DNA of 64,000 bases from M3007 sp964484205 (GTDB lineage Bacteria; Bacteroidota; Bacteroidia; Chitinophagales; Saprospiraceae): positions 71,106 through 135,105 of the forward strand of contig CAZAEZ010000008.1 of NCBI GenBank assembly GCA_964484205.1, read 5' to 3'. The notes under the pieces are model-generated. The model had not been told where the DNA came from. It made no database searches and saw only the letters and a program-made list of their open reading frames with translations. The position numbers and the translations under genes are program-made. Shown one piece after another: positions 1 through 9,800 of the stretch (positions are counted from its first letter, which is position 1; each line of letters begins with the position of its first letter).

Positions 1-3000
1 TCGATCAGGTTATCATTGCCGAGCACTTCAAGTTCCTGAGTAGCCGTAAAAGGACAGCCGGCCGGGGCTGCGCCCAGGAACGGCGTGAAGTCCACCGAAG
101 CGGTCACACCGTTGGGCGGGCCAACCGGCGGAGCGCCGCCGCCGAAGTAGTTATTTTCGGCTTTTATGGTTGCCAGGGCGTTGATAGCCAATGCGGTGTT
201 TCCGGTAAACGAACACTGCTCGACCGTGAGGCCGGTGACGGTAGCGCCCACCTGGAGGCCATCGGTATTGATGGAAAGGTTGGAACACTGCAGCGTGTAG
301 TTGGCGCCGCTATTGAGATCGATGCCGTCCACACGATTTTGTACCGTGATGCTGCGCATGTCAATATTTTGGCAGCCGGCGGCGAAAATGCCCGTGCCGG
401 AAGGTCCGCCGCTGTACGACAGATCCAGGAGTTCAAGCTGAATATCGGTGCAGTCATCCAGGTAAATTGGTCGCTGAACTGCATCCCGGATGTTTTCGCC
501 GGTCAGCAATTGAATCTGGACACCCGGCACCGTATTGTCCCCGATGATCACATCACGGAGGTTGTCGAGGCGCAAGCCACAGTTAAAGTTAGTGCCGCCA
601 AAGGTGGTGCCGCTAACCGACAGGCCGCTGGATGAAAGCAGGTCTTCGAAAAACAGCGCCGGTTCGCCTGTCCCAAAGCCGGTACCGGTCAGGTTGTTGT
701 TTTGCAGGGTATAGCCTTGTCCGCCGGAAATGCGAATACCGCTCCGGCGGCTCTGAACGGCGCAGTTTTGCACGGTAACCGTTTGGTCAAAATCGCCGTT
801 TTCCACCCAAATACCCGTTCCGAAGGGCGTGCCGCCGGAACGGTTGAACTCGACGTTGTCCACGGTGGTTTCGGAAACATTTTCCATGTACAGGACGGCG
901 GCGCTGCTGGTTGCCAAATTGCCGACCGTAGCCAGGGCGCCGTCTTCCAGGGTCAGGTGCCTGCCCGCGACCGAGGCATCTCCGATGACGATGTCTTTCA
1001 GGTGATCCACGCGCACGGCCGTTTCGGCGGCGGCGCCGCCAAAAGTGTTGGCACTGACATTGAGTCCGGCCGGCGTATTCAGGCCGTTGAGGTAGAACGC
1101 GGGTTCATTATTGCTGGGCCCGGTGCCGCTGAACGTGTTGCTTTGCACCGTGTAGGTTTCTCCTCCGGAAATATACAAGCCGGTGCGCCGGTTATTGATG
1201 GAACAGTTCGTAACGCTAACATTTTTGTTGCCGTTGCCGTTTTCCACCCGGATACCGCCTCCGCGCGCACCGACGGCGCTGCTGGTCAAATCCAGACTGT
1301 TGACCGTCAGGTCGGCGACCTGGTTGAGGTAGATCACATAATTGGTGCTATTGGCAAGGGTTCCGACAGCCGGCAGGCCGCTCGTTCCGTCTTCCAGCCG
1401 GATATCGTCGGCGGCTGCATCGCCGATGGTAAAGTCGCGCATATCCTGGCAGCGGAGCGCGGTTTCGGCAGTTGTGCCGCCGAATGTATTCCCGCTCATG
1501 GCAATACCGCCGTCGAGCGTTTTTTTAACGAGACCGTTGAGGCTCACGGCAGCATCGTTGTTCGATATTCCCGTATTGGTCAGGATATTGTTGGTGATGG
1601 TGTAATCCTTGCCGCCCGTAATGTCAATGCCCGAGCGGCGGTCGGTGATGGTGCAATCCTTAATGGTGACAGCCTCCATGCCGGCCGAGTTTACCACCCG
1701 AAGGCCGACGGCGCGCTGCGCGCCGAAAGCGGAGGAAAGGTCGAGGTTGTCCACCGTTGAATTGCTCACATCGGTAAGCCGCAAAACCTGGTAAAGGGAA
1801 GTGTTCTCGTATCCTACCGCGGTCAGGCCCATGCCGTCTTCGAGTTTGACGTTTCCGCCGGTGGCGGCGTCGCCAATGTACAGGTCGCGCATATTTTCAA
1901 AATGCACACCCGAACGGCTGATATTGGCGGTTATGGGCACGTTACCGAAGCTATTGCCGCTGACAAGTACGCCACCTGCGAGCGTGCCGGCTTCAACATT
2001 TCGAAATTCCAGGGCAAAGTTAGAATTATCGAAGCCGCTGTTGGTGATGGTGTTGTTTTGAACGGTATAGTCCTTTCCACCCCAGCAGGCTATGCCACGG
2101 TAGCGGTAATCGGCTTTACAATTCAGGATGCTGATGTTGCGGTCGGCAGGACTGTTGTTTACCCAAATACCAAAGGAATTGTTCGCGGTATTCCCGCCAA
2201 CGGAGCAGTCCACATCGTCTACGGTAACGTTGCTGACAGTATTCAGGTAGAGCGCACCGTGTAGGAAATTGGTATTGAATCCCTGGCACTGATTCAGACC
2301 GGAATTGTCTTCCAATACAATATTAGCACCCGGTACATTTTCGTCTCCAATGAGCAGGTCGCGCATGTTGCTGATCAGTACGCCCAGGTAAAAATTTGGT
2401 GCGCCGAAGGTATTCGCACTGGCCAGAATTCCCCCGGGAAGCGCACTTGTAGCAATGCTCTCCAGGTGGAGCGCCGGAAAGCCGCTATTCCCGGCAAGTC
2501 CGCCGCTACCAACCAGGTCATTGCCTGTAACCGTATAGTCGCGCCCGCCAACAATCCAGATACCCCGTACCCGGTTGCCGGCCTTGCAATCCTGGATAGC
2601 GACATTCATGTTCGTTTTGTCGTTCTCCACCCGAATACCATAGGAATTGCTCTGTCCGGCGGTCGATTTAGAACAGTCCACACTATTAACGGTGACATTA
2701 CTTACGTTTTGCAGGTACAGAGCCCCCGTTTGGTTAAAATTAAAACCGGCGATTTCATTGAATCCACTGTTGTCTTCAATAATAATGTGTACGCCGGTAT
2801 TTTCATCACCGATGACCAGGTTGTGCATATTGATCACCTGGAGGCCGAAGTTGCTGTTATCCGCACCGTTTGTCCCGAATGTGTTGCCTTGCGCGAGGAT
2901 ACCCCCTGGCAGGCTGCGTTCCGAGATACCGACCAGGCGCAGCGCCGCAAGGTTTGCAATACCGCAGCCACGCAGGTCATTGTTGCTAACGGTATAATCG

Positions 3001-4895
3001 CTGCCGCCTTCAATGCGGGCGCCAATGCCCCGGTTGCGCAGATCGCAATTTTCGATCGTCACAGTACCGTTACCATTGCTGTTGGTACCGGCATTGTTTA
3101 CATAAACACCGTGCGACGAAGCCAGGCCGCCGAGCGTGTAGGAAGCGTCGATATCGTTTACCGTAATATTACTGACGGAGTTTAGCAAAAGCGCCCCCTC
3201 AGCAAGATTTATGTTATCGCCACGGATTGTATTAAACCCGCTGTTATCCTCGATTTTAATATGCACGCCGGTAGTGGCGTCGCCGATAACCAGATTGCTC
3301 ATGTCTTGCACCAGCAACCCGCAATCGCTGAAAACGCCAGCGGCCGTGCCCCAGGTATTGCTGTGTACCAGCACTCCGCCCGGAACCATGCCTTCGCCGA
3401 TGTTGAGCAGGGAAAGGGCAAACGTGCCTGCTTCGCCGCAGCCACGCAGGTCGTTACTGGTAACGGTGTAGTCTTTGCCGTCGGAGCAATAAATGCCCAT
3501 CCGGCGGTTCCGTACATCGCAATTCGCCACTGTGATCGCGCCGTTGGAGCCGGTATTGTTAAAGCGGATGCCGAGGCTGATTGTTTGCCCTCCGAGACTG
3601 TTGGAGGCGTCCACATTGTCCACTGTCAGGTTGGATACGTTTTCGAAAAGCAGTGGGCCGCGATCCGTAGTGTTGCCACGCACGGTGTTCAGGCCGCTGT
3701 TGTCTTCGAGTTTAACATGTACGCCGGTGTTTTCATCACCAACCACGAGATTACCCATGTTCTGGATGCGCAGACCGCCGTCGCTTTCCACGTTGCCGAC
3801 GGGGTTGCGCCCCCACAGGTTGCCGCTCATTAGCAGGCCTGCGTCCAGGGTGGCTTCCGTCAAACTATTGAGAGTTACGGCGTAGTTGCCGTTGAATCCG
3901 GAACCCCGAAAGTCGTTGTTCTGGATGGTCACATCCTTTCCATTCACGACTTGAATCGCACTGTAGCGATTTTGTATGTTGCAATTTCTGATCGTGATCG
4001 TGCTGTTGTACGGTTGGTTCGAAATAGAAATTCCGGTTGAATTCCGGTTTGTATTGGTGGCAGACCAGGAGAGGTCCACATTGTCGATAACAATGTTGTT
4101 AACGGTAAACAGCGTAATCAGATGCCCTCCGAAGTCCCCGTGTTCGTTCATCCCGCTATTATCCTCGATGATAATATGCGAACCGGCAAGGCTACCGTCG
4201 CTGATGAGCAGGTTACTCATGTTGTCGATTCGCACACCCGAGCGACCGGTACCGCCAAATTTGTTGCCACTCACAGCGCCGGCGGCCAGGCCGCCGTCCT
4301 CGATATTTAGCAGGTAAATGGCCGGCTCGTTGTTACTCACTCCCGAATTAACCAGGTCGTTGTTTTGAACGGTATGATCTTGCCCGCCATTGATTTGTAC
4401 ACCGCGGGAACGGTTACGGATAAAGTTGTTTAACACCGCAACCTGGTTGCAGTCGTTGAACAAACCACCATAGCCGTTGTAGGTCGAACTTCGCGACAAA
4501 TCCAACCCCTGGATCGTGATCCCGGTGACGCCGGTGGCAGAAAAAACGGTGTTGTTTACCAGCGCAGGGCCTATTTTCACGTAGGTGGACTGTGTGCCCG
4601 ATACGAAGCCCGGCTGCGTAGTACCGTCGATAGTCACTGCGTCGGTCAGCGCCGGCAAGGCAGTGGTAATGGCTATGGTAGGCCCCACCCCCGGGATGTT
4701 AAATTCGATGACATCCGGGCCGGCGTTGGCGTTGGCGTCGAGAATTGCCTGCCGGAGCGATCCGGCGCCGGTGTTGGCGGTTGTCGTGACAGTGTAGGTC
4801 GTTGCCTGCAGACCGCTTGCGGTCAAACCCAACAACAAAGCCGGGAGCATAAACAAGGAACTAATACGGGAAAGTGGTAGAGAACGGGAAACCAT
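1..4895 (-). CDS. Giant secreted parallel beta-helix repeat protein (5' part, runs off the left edge)
   Basis: An open frame runs from an ATG at 4895 to the window edge without a stop, giving about 1,631 visible residues; the C-terminus lies outside. The start has a hydrophobic signal peptide (about residues 1-32). It is followed by the segment TGAGSLRQAILDANANAG, typical of the first turns of right-handed beta-helix proteins. About ten repeats of roughly 137-158 residues follow, each marked by a GGxDYTVxNNDL-like turn. These turns lie near nt 4380, 3938, 3478, 2999, 2540, 2075, 1612, 1160, 717 and 304. Other recurring phrases are VDNVD, IEDNSG and GDxxTGVH. The likely role is a surface or secreted adhesin, or a carbohydrate-active scaffold; no catalytic site is assigned. 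A T9SS sorting domain would be expected beyond the edge but is not seen. Plus-strand open frames here are shadows. Confidence 0.85.
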   Translation of the reverse strand, partial: MVSRSLPLSRISSLFMLPALLLGLTASGLQATTYTVTTTANTGAGSLRQAILDANANAGPDVIEFNIPGVGPTIAITTALPALTDAVTIDGTTQPGFVSGTQSTYVKIGPALVNNTVFSATGVTGITIQGLDLSRSSTYNGYGGLFNDCNQVAVLNNFIRNRSRGVQINGGQDHTVQNNDLVNSGVSNNEPAIYLLNIEDGGLAAGAVSGNKFGGTGRSGVRIDNMSNLLISDGSLAGSHIIIEDNSGMNEHGDFGGHLITLFTVNNIVIDNVDLSWSATNTNRNSTGISISNQPYNSTITIRNCNIQNRYSAIQVVNGKDVTIQNNDFRGSGFNGNYAVTLNSLTEATLDAGLLMSGNLWGRNPVGNVESDGGLRIQNMGNLVVGDENTGVHVKLEDNSGLNTVRGNTTDRGPLLFENVSNLTVDNVDASNSLGGQTISLGIRFNNTGSNGAITVANCDVRNRRMGIYCSDGKDYTVTSNDLRGCGEAGTFALSLLNIGEGMVPGGVLVHSNTWGTAAGVFSDCGLLVQDMSNLVIGDATTGVHIKIEDNSGFNTIRGDNINLAEGALLLNSVSNITVNDIDASYTLGGLASSHGVYVNNAGTNSNGNGTVTIENCDLRNRGIGARIEGGSDYTVSNNDLRGCGIANLAALRLVGISERSLPGGILAQGNTFGTNGADNSNFGLQVINMHNLVIGDENTGVHIIIEDNSGFNEIAGFNFNQTGALYLQNVSNVTVNSVDCSKSTAGQSNSYGIRVENDKTNMNVAIQDCKAGNRVRGIWIVGGRDYTVTGNDLVGSGGLAGNSGFPALHLESIATSALPGGILASANTFGAPNFYLGVLISNMRDLLIGDENVPGANIVLEDNSGLNQCQGFNTNFLHGALYLNTVSNVTVDDVDCSVGGNTANNSFGIWVNNSPADRNISILNCKADYRYRGIACWGGKDYTVQNNTITNSGFDNSNFALEFRNVEAGTLAGGVLVSGNSFGNVPITANISRSGVHFENMRDLYIGDAATGGNVKLEDGMGLTAVGYENTSLYQVLRLTDVSNSTVDNLDLSSAFGAQRAVGLRVVNSAGMEAVTIKDCTITDRRSGIDITGGKDYTITNNILTNTGISNNDAAVSLNGLVKKTLDGGIAMSGNTFGGTTAETALRCQDMRDFTIGDAAADDIRLEDGTSGLPAVGTLANSTNYVIYLNQVADLTVNSLDLTSSAVGARGGGIRVENGNGNKNVSVTNCSINNRRTGLYISGGETYTVQSNTFSGTGPSNNEPAFYLNGLNTPAGLNVSANTFGGAAAETAVRVDHLKDIVIGDASVAGRHLTLEDGALATVGNLATSSAAVLYMENVSETTVDNVEFNRSGGTPFGTGIWVENGDFDQTVTVQNCAVQSRRSGIRISGGQGYTLQNNNLTGTGFGTGEPALFFEDLLSSSGLSVSGTTFGGTNFNCGLRLDNLRDVIIGDNTVPGVQIQLLTGENIRDAVQRPIYLDDCTDIQLELLDLSYSGGPSGTGIFAAGCQNIDMRSITVQNRVDGIDLNSGANYTLQCSNLSINTDGLQVGATVTGLTVEQCSFTGNTALAINALATIKAENNYFGGGAPPVGPPNGVTASVDFTPFLGAAPAGCPFTATQELEVLGNDNLI

Positions 4896-5246
4896 AGTTT
4901 TTCCTTTAAGTTTTACAAAATAGCGTTGGGTATGTTGAGAATTTTTCCGGTAGCGGAAAACCCGCTCAACATGCCCCGTTAGAGGAAGCAATGCTTCAGC
5001 ATGAATTTCGACTAAACTATTAGGTAAAAATCTTAAGGTAAGTCCGGTAAAAAATACCGGCAGCCGGCCTGCAGGCCAGAGCATTCAAATGCCAAAAGAC
5101 TTTCACACGAGATACCTACGGATTACAAAGCAGATTAAACAAGATTCACAAAAGTAGTTACCACCAAACGGCATTCAGGGCATTCCCAACCTAAAGATCG
5201 GGTCGTTTGAGCTTAAAATTGGGGCCGTCGGCACACCGTCAACGGC
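4896..5246. other. Intergenic leader of the beta-helix gene
   Basis: These 350 bases lie between two minus-strand genes and are more AT-rich than their surroundings. I see no coding frame. The part next to the beta-helix start holds a stem-loop at 4932-4972. No clear TAnnTTTG box was found. Confidence 0.5.
4932..4972 (-). repeat. Stem-loop 37 bp upstream of the beta-helix start codon
   Basis: Outer arms ATGTTGAG (4932-4939) and CTCAACAT (4965-4972) pair perfectly. A second stem inside them pairs TTTTCCG (4943-4949) with CGGAAAA (4954-4960) over a 4-nt loop. It sits where a 5' untranslated leader would be, so it may affect mRNA stability, but it could equally be a dispersed palindrome. Confidence 0.5.
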
Positions 5247-5876
5247 TTACTCCACCGGCGATTTTCCGTAGCGTTCCCGGAACAGGCGCGAGAAATAGTT
5301 GGCGCTGCGAAAGCCCACCGAGTCGGCCAGAGCACTGAGATTATCGATTTCGCCGGTTTCAATTTTTTCGCGGGCCACCAACAAGCGGATATCCTGGATA
5401 TATTCATTCACCGACATACCGGTGCTCGCCCGAATCCGCCGGTACAAACCCTTCCGGCTGGAGAGCATCAGCCGGGCCAAGTGATCGATATTGAAATGTG
5501 AATCGGCCATGTGCTCCCGAACGGTTGCTTCCAGCATCAACAGCCATTCCGCATCCGCCGTATGCCCGTCCGCAGCAAAGTCGCCGGCACTGCCGGCCTG
5601 TGCGGCTTTCCGGTGCTTGTGGTAAAACCGGCGCAACTTGGCAATTTGACTCAGCAACGCTGCATTCGGCATCGGCTCTGCTTTTTCTTCGGAAAACAAT
5701 TCATTGAGTTGCTTTTTAAAGCGGTTCATCTCCCGGAGCGCGCCGGCCTGGTCTTCGTGCCGTTGCCGGTATTCGGCCAACAACCGGTTCGACCGGCGCA
5801 GCCGGAAAAACAACGCCAGGCAAAGCGCCAGCAAACCTGCAAACAGCAAGATCAATGCAGGCATGGCCGGCATCAT
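5247..5876 (-). CDS. Membrane-tethered AraC-family transcriptional regulator
   Basis: A 209-residue protein starting at the ATG at 5876; an upstream GTG at 5906 in the same frame is possible. Residues about 6-25 form one hydrophobic segment (ALILLFAGLLALCLALFF) followed by arginines, so the rest should be cytoplasmic. A coiled-coil stretch covers about 28-70. The C-terminal 95 residues are a complete AraC-type double helix-turn-helix, ending GFRSANYFSRLFRERYGKSP, the classic second-helix signature. There is no periplasmic or receiver domain, unlike the hybrid Bacteroidota regulators that carry this domain. It lies directly upstream of, and in the same direction as, the beta-helix gene, so it may control that gene. 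Two direct repeats with a 21-bp period lie just upstream of it. Confidence 0.82.
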   Translation of the reverse strand: MMPAMPALILLFAGLLALCLALFFRLRRSNRLLAEYRQRHEDQAGALREMNRFKKQLNELFSEEKAEPMPNAALLSQIAKLRRFYHKHRKAAQAGSAGDFAADGHTADAEWLLMLEATVREHMADSHFNIDHLARLMLSSRKGLYRRIRASTGMSVNEYIQDIRLLVAREKIETGEIDNLSALADSVGFRSANYFSRLFRERYGKSPVE

Positions 5877-5931
5877 CGAAAATTCTGAAATGTTCAAATT
5901 CAGCACAGGGCAAAATTCAAGTATTCCCAGG

Positions 5932-5968
5932 AGCTGAATCCGTCAATCAGGTAGCTGAATCCGTCAAT
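5932..5968. promoter_or_regulatory. Two 16-bp direct repeats, 21-bp period, upstream of the AraC-type gene
   Basis: The sequence AGCTGAATCCGTCAAT occurs at 5932-5947 and again, identical, at 5953-5968. The 21-bp spacing is two helical turns, as expected for an AraC-type protein binding tandem half-sites. It is 56-92 bp upstream of the ATG at 5876. A binding role is inferred. Confidence 0.5.
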
Positions 5969-5988
5969 TTTGCTGGAAAAGGGGGAAA

Positions 5989-6012
5989 TCGTAATTCGGA
6001 AATCGGAAATCG
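5989..6012. repeat. Short dispersed GTAATTCGGAAATCG-type repeat
   Basis: The stretch TCGTAATTCGGAAATCGGAAATCG is built of a short iterated unit. A related run (CGTAATTCGTAAATCGTAATGCG) occurs at 24111-24133, which suggests a dispersed low-complexity repeat. No function is visible. Confidence 0.4.
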
Positions 6013-6019
6013 TGGTGAC

Positions 6020-6051
6020 AGTGAGGGGGTGACTGCAGTCACCCCCTCACT
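6020..6051. repeat. Perfect 32-bp palindrome
   Basis: AGTGAGGGGGTGACTG pairs exactly with CAGTCACCCCCTCACT, with no spacer. It lies about 70 bp downstream of the glucosaminidase stop (minus strand). It could stabilise or end that transcript, but no T-run follows. It may instead be a mobile palindrome or a dimer binding site. Confidence 0.6.
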
Positions 6052-6123
6052 TGGCTCCCTGCCTAGCCAACCAGGAATATGAGCCACCACCCCAAATGGT
6101 CACAACTGAGGTTTTGTAAAAAA

Positions 6124-6762
6124 TCAACCCCTCCGGTCTATCCGCTTGGGCCAGTTGGGCACCAGGGCGCGCAGGTCTTCCTCCGGCATTTCGGGCAATT
6201 GTGCAACATCCCCAATGGGCGGCAGCAAAACAGCCCGCTCCGAAAATGCCGTCGGCAAATACCGCTCGATCATACGCGCCACCTTGGCGAGCACATCAAA
6301 GTAAACCGGCGAAGTAGCGTAGCCCGCTTTGGCGATTTCCTGAAAAAAGGCAATCGGGTCTTTGCCGACTTTGAGCGCGGCGGCGTAGCGTTTGTTTTTC
6401 AAAAAAAACTTGGCATGGTCGTCGAAGGAACCTTTCGGGTTCCGGTATTTCCGGAACCAGTCTTTCACCTTGTATTTCCAGCGCTTTGCGGCGACCTGCT
6501 CGATGGACAGCACCTTGGGAAACAGGTGCCCCTTGTCCGGACTCGACAGGTATTCGGTGGTGACCACCAACTGGCGCTTGTGCGGTTTGTCTGTCGCTTT
6601 GGCTTTGATGCCAAAAAACATGTTGCCGGGCGCCTTTTCCCCCCAACCGCTTTCGAGCGCGGCCTGCGCAAGAATGGCAACGGCGCTGATGCCGGTTTTT
6701 TCCTGCGTTTTCAGGGCGAAGGGATAGTATTTTTCCACAAAATCCTTGGGTAAAAGTTTCAT
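6124..6762 (-). CDS. Glucosaminidase domain protein (GH73, FlgJ-like)
   Basis: A 212-residue protein from ATG 6762; an in-frame TTG at 6768 is less likely. The motif AALESGWG with its glutamate at about residue 37, followed by NMFFGIKA and later KGSFDDHAKFF and YATSPVYFD, matches the GH73 fold. That family cleaves the N-acetylglucosaminyl bond in peptidoglycan. Length and motif order match the stand-alone Bacteroidota members. No clear signal peptide is visible, so export, if any, is by an unrecognised route. It is transcribed away from the CRTAC gene and is not in an operon. Confidence 0.85.
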   Translation of the reverse strand: MKLLPKDFVEKYYPFALKTQEKTGISAVAILAQAALESGWGEKAPGNMFFGIKAKATDKPHKRQLVVTTEYLSSPDKGHLFPKVLSIEQVAAKRWKYKVKDWFRKYRNPKGSFDDHAKFFLKNKRYAAALKVGKDPIAFFQEIAKAGYATSPVYFDVLAKVARMIERYLPTAFSERAVLLPPIGDVAQLPEMPEEDLRALVPNWPKRIDRRG

Positions 6763-6831
6763 CTTCAATCGGATTTTATGGGGTTAAAACTACAAAAATT
6801 TAATAGGTTCACCCTTCAAACTCTTTTACGT

Positions 6832-9800
6832 ATGACGTACACAGCCGGCGCTACCCTCCTTTTTTCGAGCCTGTTTCTTTTTTCCTGTAAAAACACACCC
6901 AGCGATGATTTTTTGCACGCTGAAATGCCTGAAGCTGAACCGGTTAAGGCAAGCACTACGTTTGAACTGATCCCCGCTGCCCGCTCCGGCATCAACTTCG
7001 TGCCCGAAATCCAGGAAAATTTTCAATACAATTTCCTGCTCGACCCCTACGAGTACAACGGCGGGGGCGTGGGCATCCTCGATATCGACAACGACGGCCT
7101 GCAAGACCTGTTTTTCACCCACCGCTTTAACGGCTGCCGGCTCTACCGCAACAAGGGCAATTTCCAATTCGAAGACATTTCCGAAGCATCCGGGGTCGCC
7201 CAGTTTTCCGGCCTGAAAACCGGCGTTGCGGTGGTGGACATCAACGGCGACGGCCGGCAGGACATCTACGTGTGCAGAACCTGGCTGACCAATTTGCCGG
7301 AACGGCGCAATCTGTTGTTTGTCAACAACGGGGACAATACCTTCAGCGAACAGGCAGCGGCCTATGGCATCGACGATCCGTCGCCCTCGCAGTGCGCCAA
7401 TTTTTTCGATTACGACCTCGACGGCGACCTCGACCTCTACGTCGTCAACCACCCCGTGGATTTCAAAACGATGAACAACATCGACTACCAGCCCAGCCCG
7501 GCGGCACCGCTTGCGCGCAGCCAGAGGCCCAAGGATGCATTTGAATCGGACAAGTTGTTCCGGCGCAACCCCACCCCCGGCCCCTCCCCCCGGGGGGAGG
7601 GGGGCCAGCCCTCACATTCTTCTTCAGATGGTAAAAATGGGGTTCAACCAAATTCCCGTTTATCAAAAACGGGTTCAACCAACCGAAATCAAGAGAAAAG
7701 CCAAAATCAAGCCCCCCTCCCCCCGGGGGGAGGGGTTGGGGGTGGGGTCTACACCGACATTTCCCAAAAAGCCGGCATTCGCAACCGCGCCTACGGCCTC
7801 AGCGCCACAACCGCCGATTTTAACGACGACGGCTGGCCCGACCTGCTGGTCGCCAACGATTTTGTAATGCCCGATTTTCTCTACCTCAACAACCGCAAGG
7901 GCGGTTTCACCGAAGAAGCCAACCGCTGGTTTGCCCACACCGCCAACCACTCCATGGGCTGCGATATTGCCGACCTGAACAACGACGCCCATCCCGACAT
8001 CTGCATCCCCGACATGCTGGGCTCCACCCCGCAACGCCAAAAAGAACTCATGAGCAGCATGATCATCGAACGCACCCGCCTGCTTGAAAAACAGGGCTAC
8101 GGGGTACAGCAGATGCGCAATGTGTTGCAGATTTTCAACCCCACCCCCGACCCCTCCCCCCGGGGGGAGGGGAGTACCCCCTCTGGGAAGTTGAAGTCTG
8201 GCAGAGGGCAAGCCCCCCTCCCCCCGGGGGGAGGGGCTGGGGGTGGGGTCTACGCCGAGCTCGGCTGCCAGGCCGGCATTGAAGCCACCGAATGGAGCTG
8301 GGCGCCCCTGCTCGCCGATTTCGACAACGACGGCTGGAAGGACCTGTTCATCACCTCCGGCGTGTACCGCGACCTGAACGACCTCGATTTCTTTTTTTAC
8401 ACCGCCGACAGTTTGAAAAAAACCGGTGGAATTACCGAAGGCCGGTTCGAAAGTTTTGAAGCCTTTGCCGGGAAAATGTCCAGCTACCCGGTGCATAATT
8501 TCATGTACCAAAATACCGGCGCACTACCGCTGACCGATGTTTCGGCAGCCTGGGGATTAGGCCACAAAGGTTTTTCCAACGGCGCCGCCTATGCCGACCT
8601 CGACAACGACGGCGACCTCGATCTGGTCATCAACAACCTGCGCGAACCAGCCTCTGTTTATGAAAACAAAGCCGCACAAACCAATCAAAACCATTGGTTG
8701 CAAATCAAATGCCGGGGCACTGCGCTCAACCCCACCGGCACGGGGGCAAAAATTTGGGTGCATGCCGGCGGGCAGGTTTTTTACCAGGAAATGACCCCCA
8801 TCCGCGGGTTTTACTCGTCGGTTGAGCCCATTTTTCAGGTCGGGCTCGGCGCCATCAAATCCGTCGACCGGGTTTCGATCGAATGGCCGAGCGGTAAATC
8901 GCAAGTGCTGGAAGCCGTACCCGTGGACCAACGCCTTGTCCTGGATATTGCCCAGGCACAACCGGGGCGTATTCCCCGCCCTACCCCGCCAGCCGCGATA
9001 TTCGCGCCGCTTACCGCCGGTATGCTGCCCGAATTTTCCCACCGGGAAAACGACTTCGAAGATTTCAACCGCGAGCGTTTGCTCCTGCACCGTTTTTCCC
9101 GTAGCGGCCCCTGCCTCGCCAACGGCGATGTGAACGGCGACGGGATCGACGACCTGTTTGTGGGCGGTGCTGCCGGGCAGCCCGGCGCCTTGTTTTTGCA
9201 AAATCCGAACGGGCGCTTCACAACCCTGCCACAACCCGACTTCGAGGCCGATGCCCGGCATGAGGACCGCGGCGCACTGCTGTTTGATGCCGACGGCGAC
9301 GGCGACCTCGATTTGTACGTGGTGTCCGGCAGCAACGAGGAGGATGCCGGTTCCGATTTTTACCAGGACCGTTTTTATGCAAATGACGGCAAAGGCAGGT
9401 TTGCCCGGACGCCCGATGCCTTGCCTAAATTTCATGAAAGCGGCTCGGTCGTGCGGGCATTGGACATCGACAACGACGGCGACTCCGACCTGGTTGTTGG
9501 CGGGCAGTTCGCACCGGGAAAATTTCCCGAACCGGCGAAAACGTATCTGCTTCAAAACGATGGGAAGGGGCATTTCACCGCCCTGTCGCCTGCCTCCCCA
9601 TTGCCGGGCGGAATCTCCGATCTTCAATGCGCCGACCTGGACGGCGACGGCAAGTCCGAGCTGATCACCTGCGGCGAATGGGCTTCAATCCGGGTGTTCC
9701 GGATTGAGGGGAAAAACTGCACCGAATTAACGGAAGAATTCGGATTGAACAATAGCCAGGGCATGTGGAACTGCCTGTCGGTCAGCGACCTGGACGGCGA

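Noticed and set aside
702..1760. A 352-codon plus-strand open frame, and others over 1-4320
   Set aside because: The minus strand carries one uninterrupted 1,631-residue repeat protein with a signal peptide; these are shadows of its repeats.
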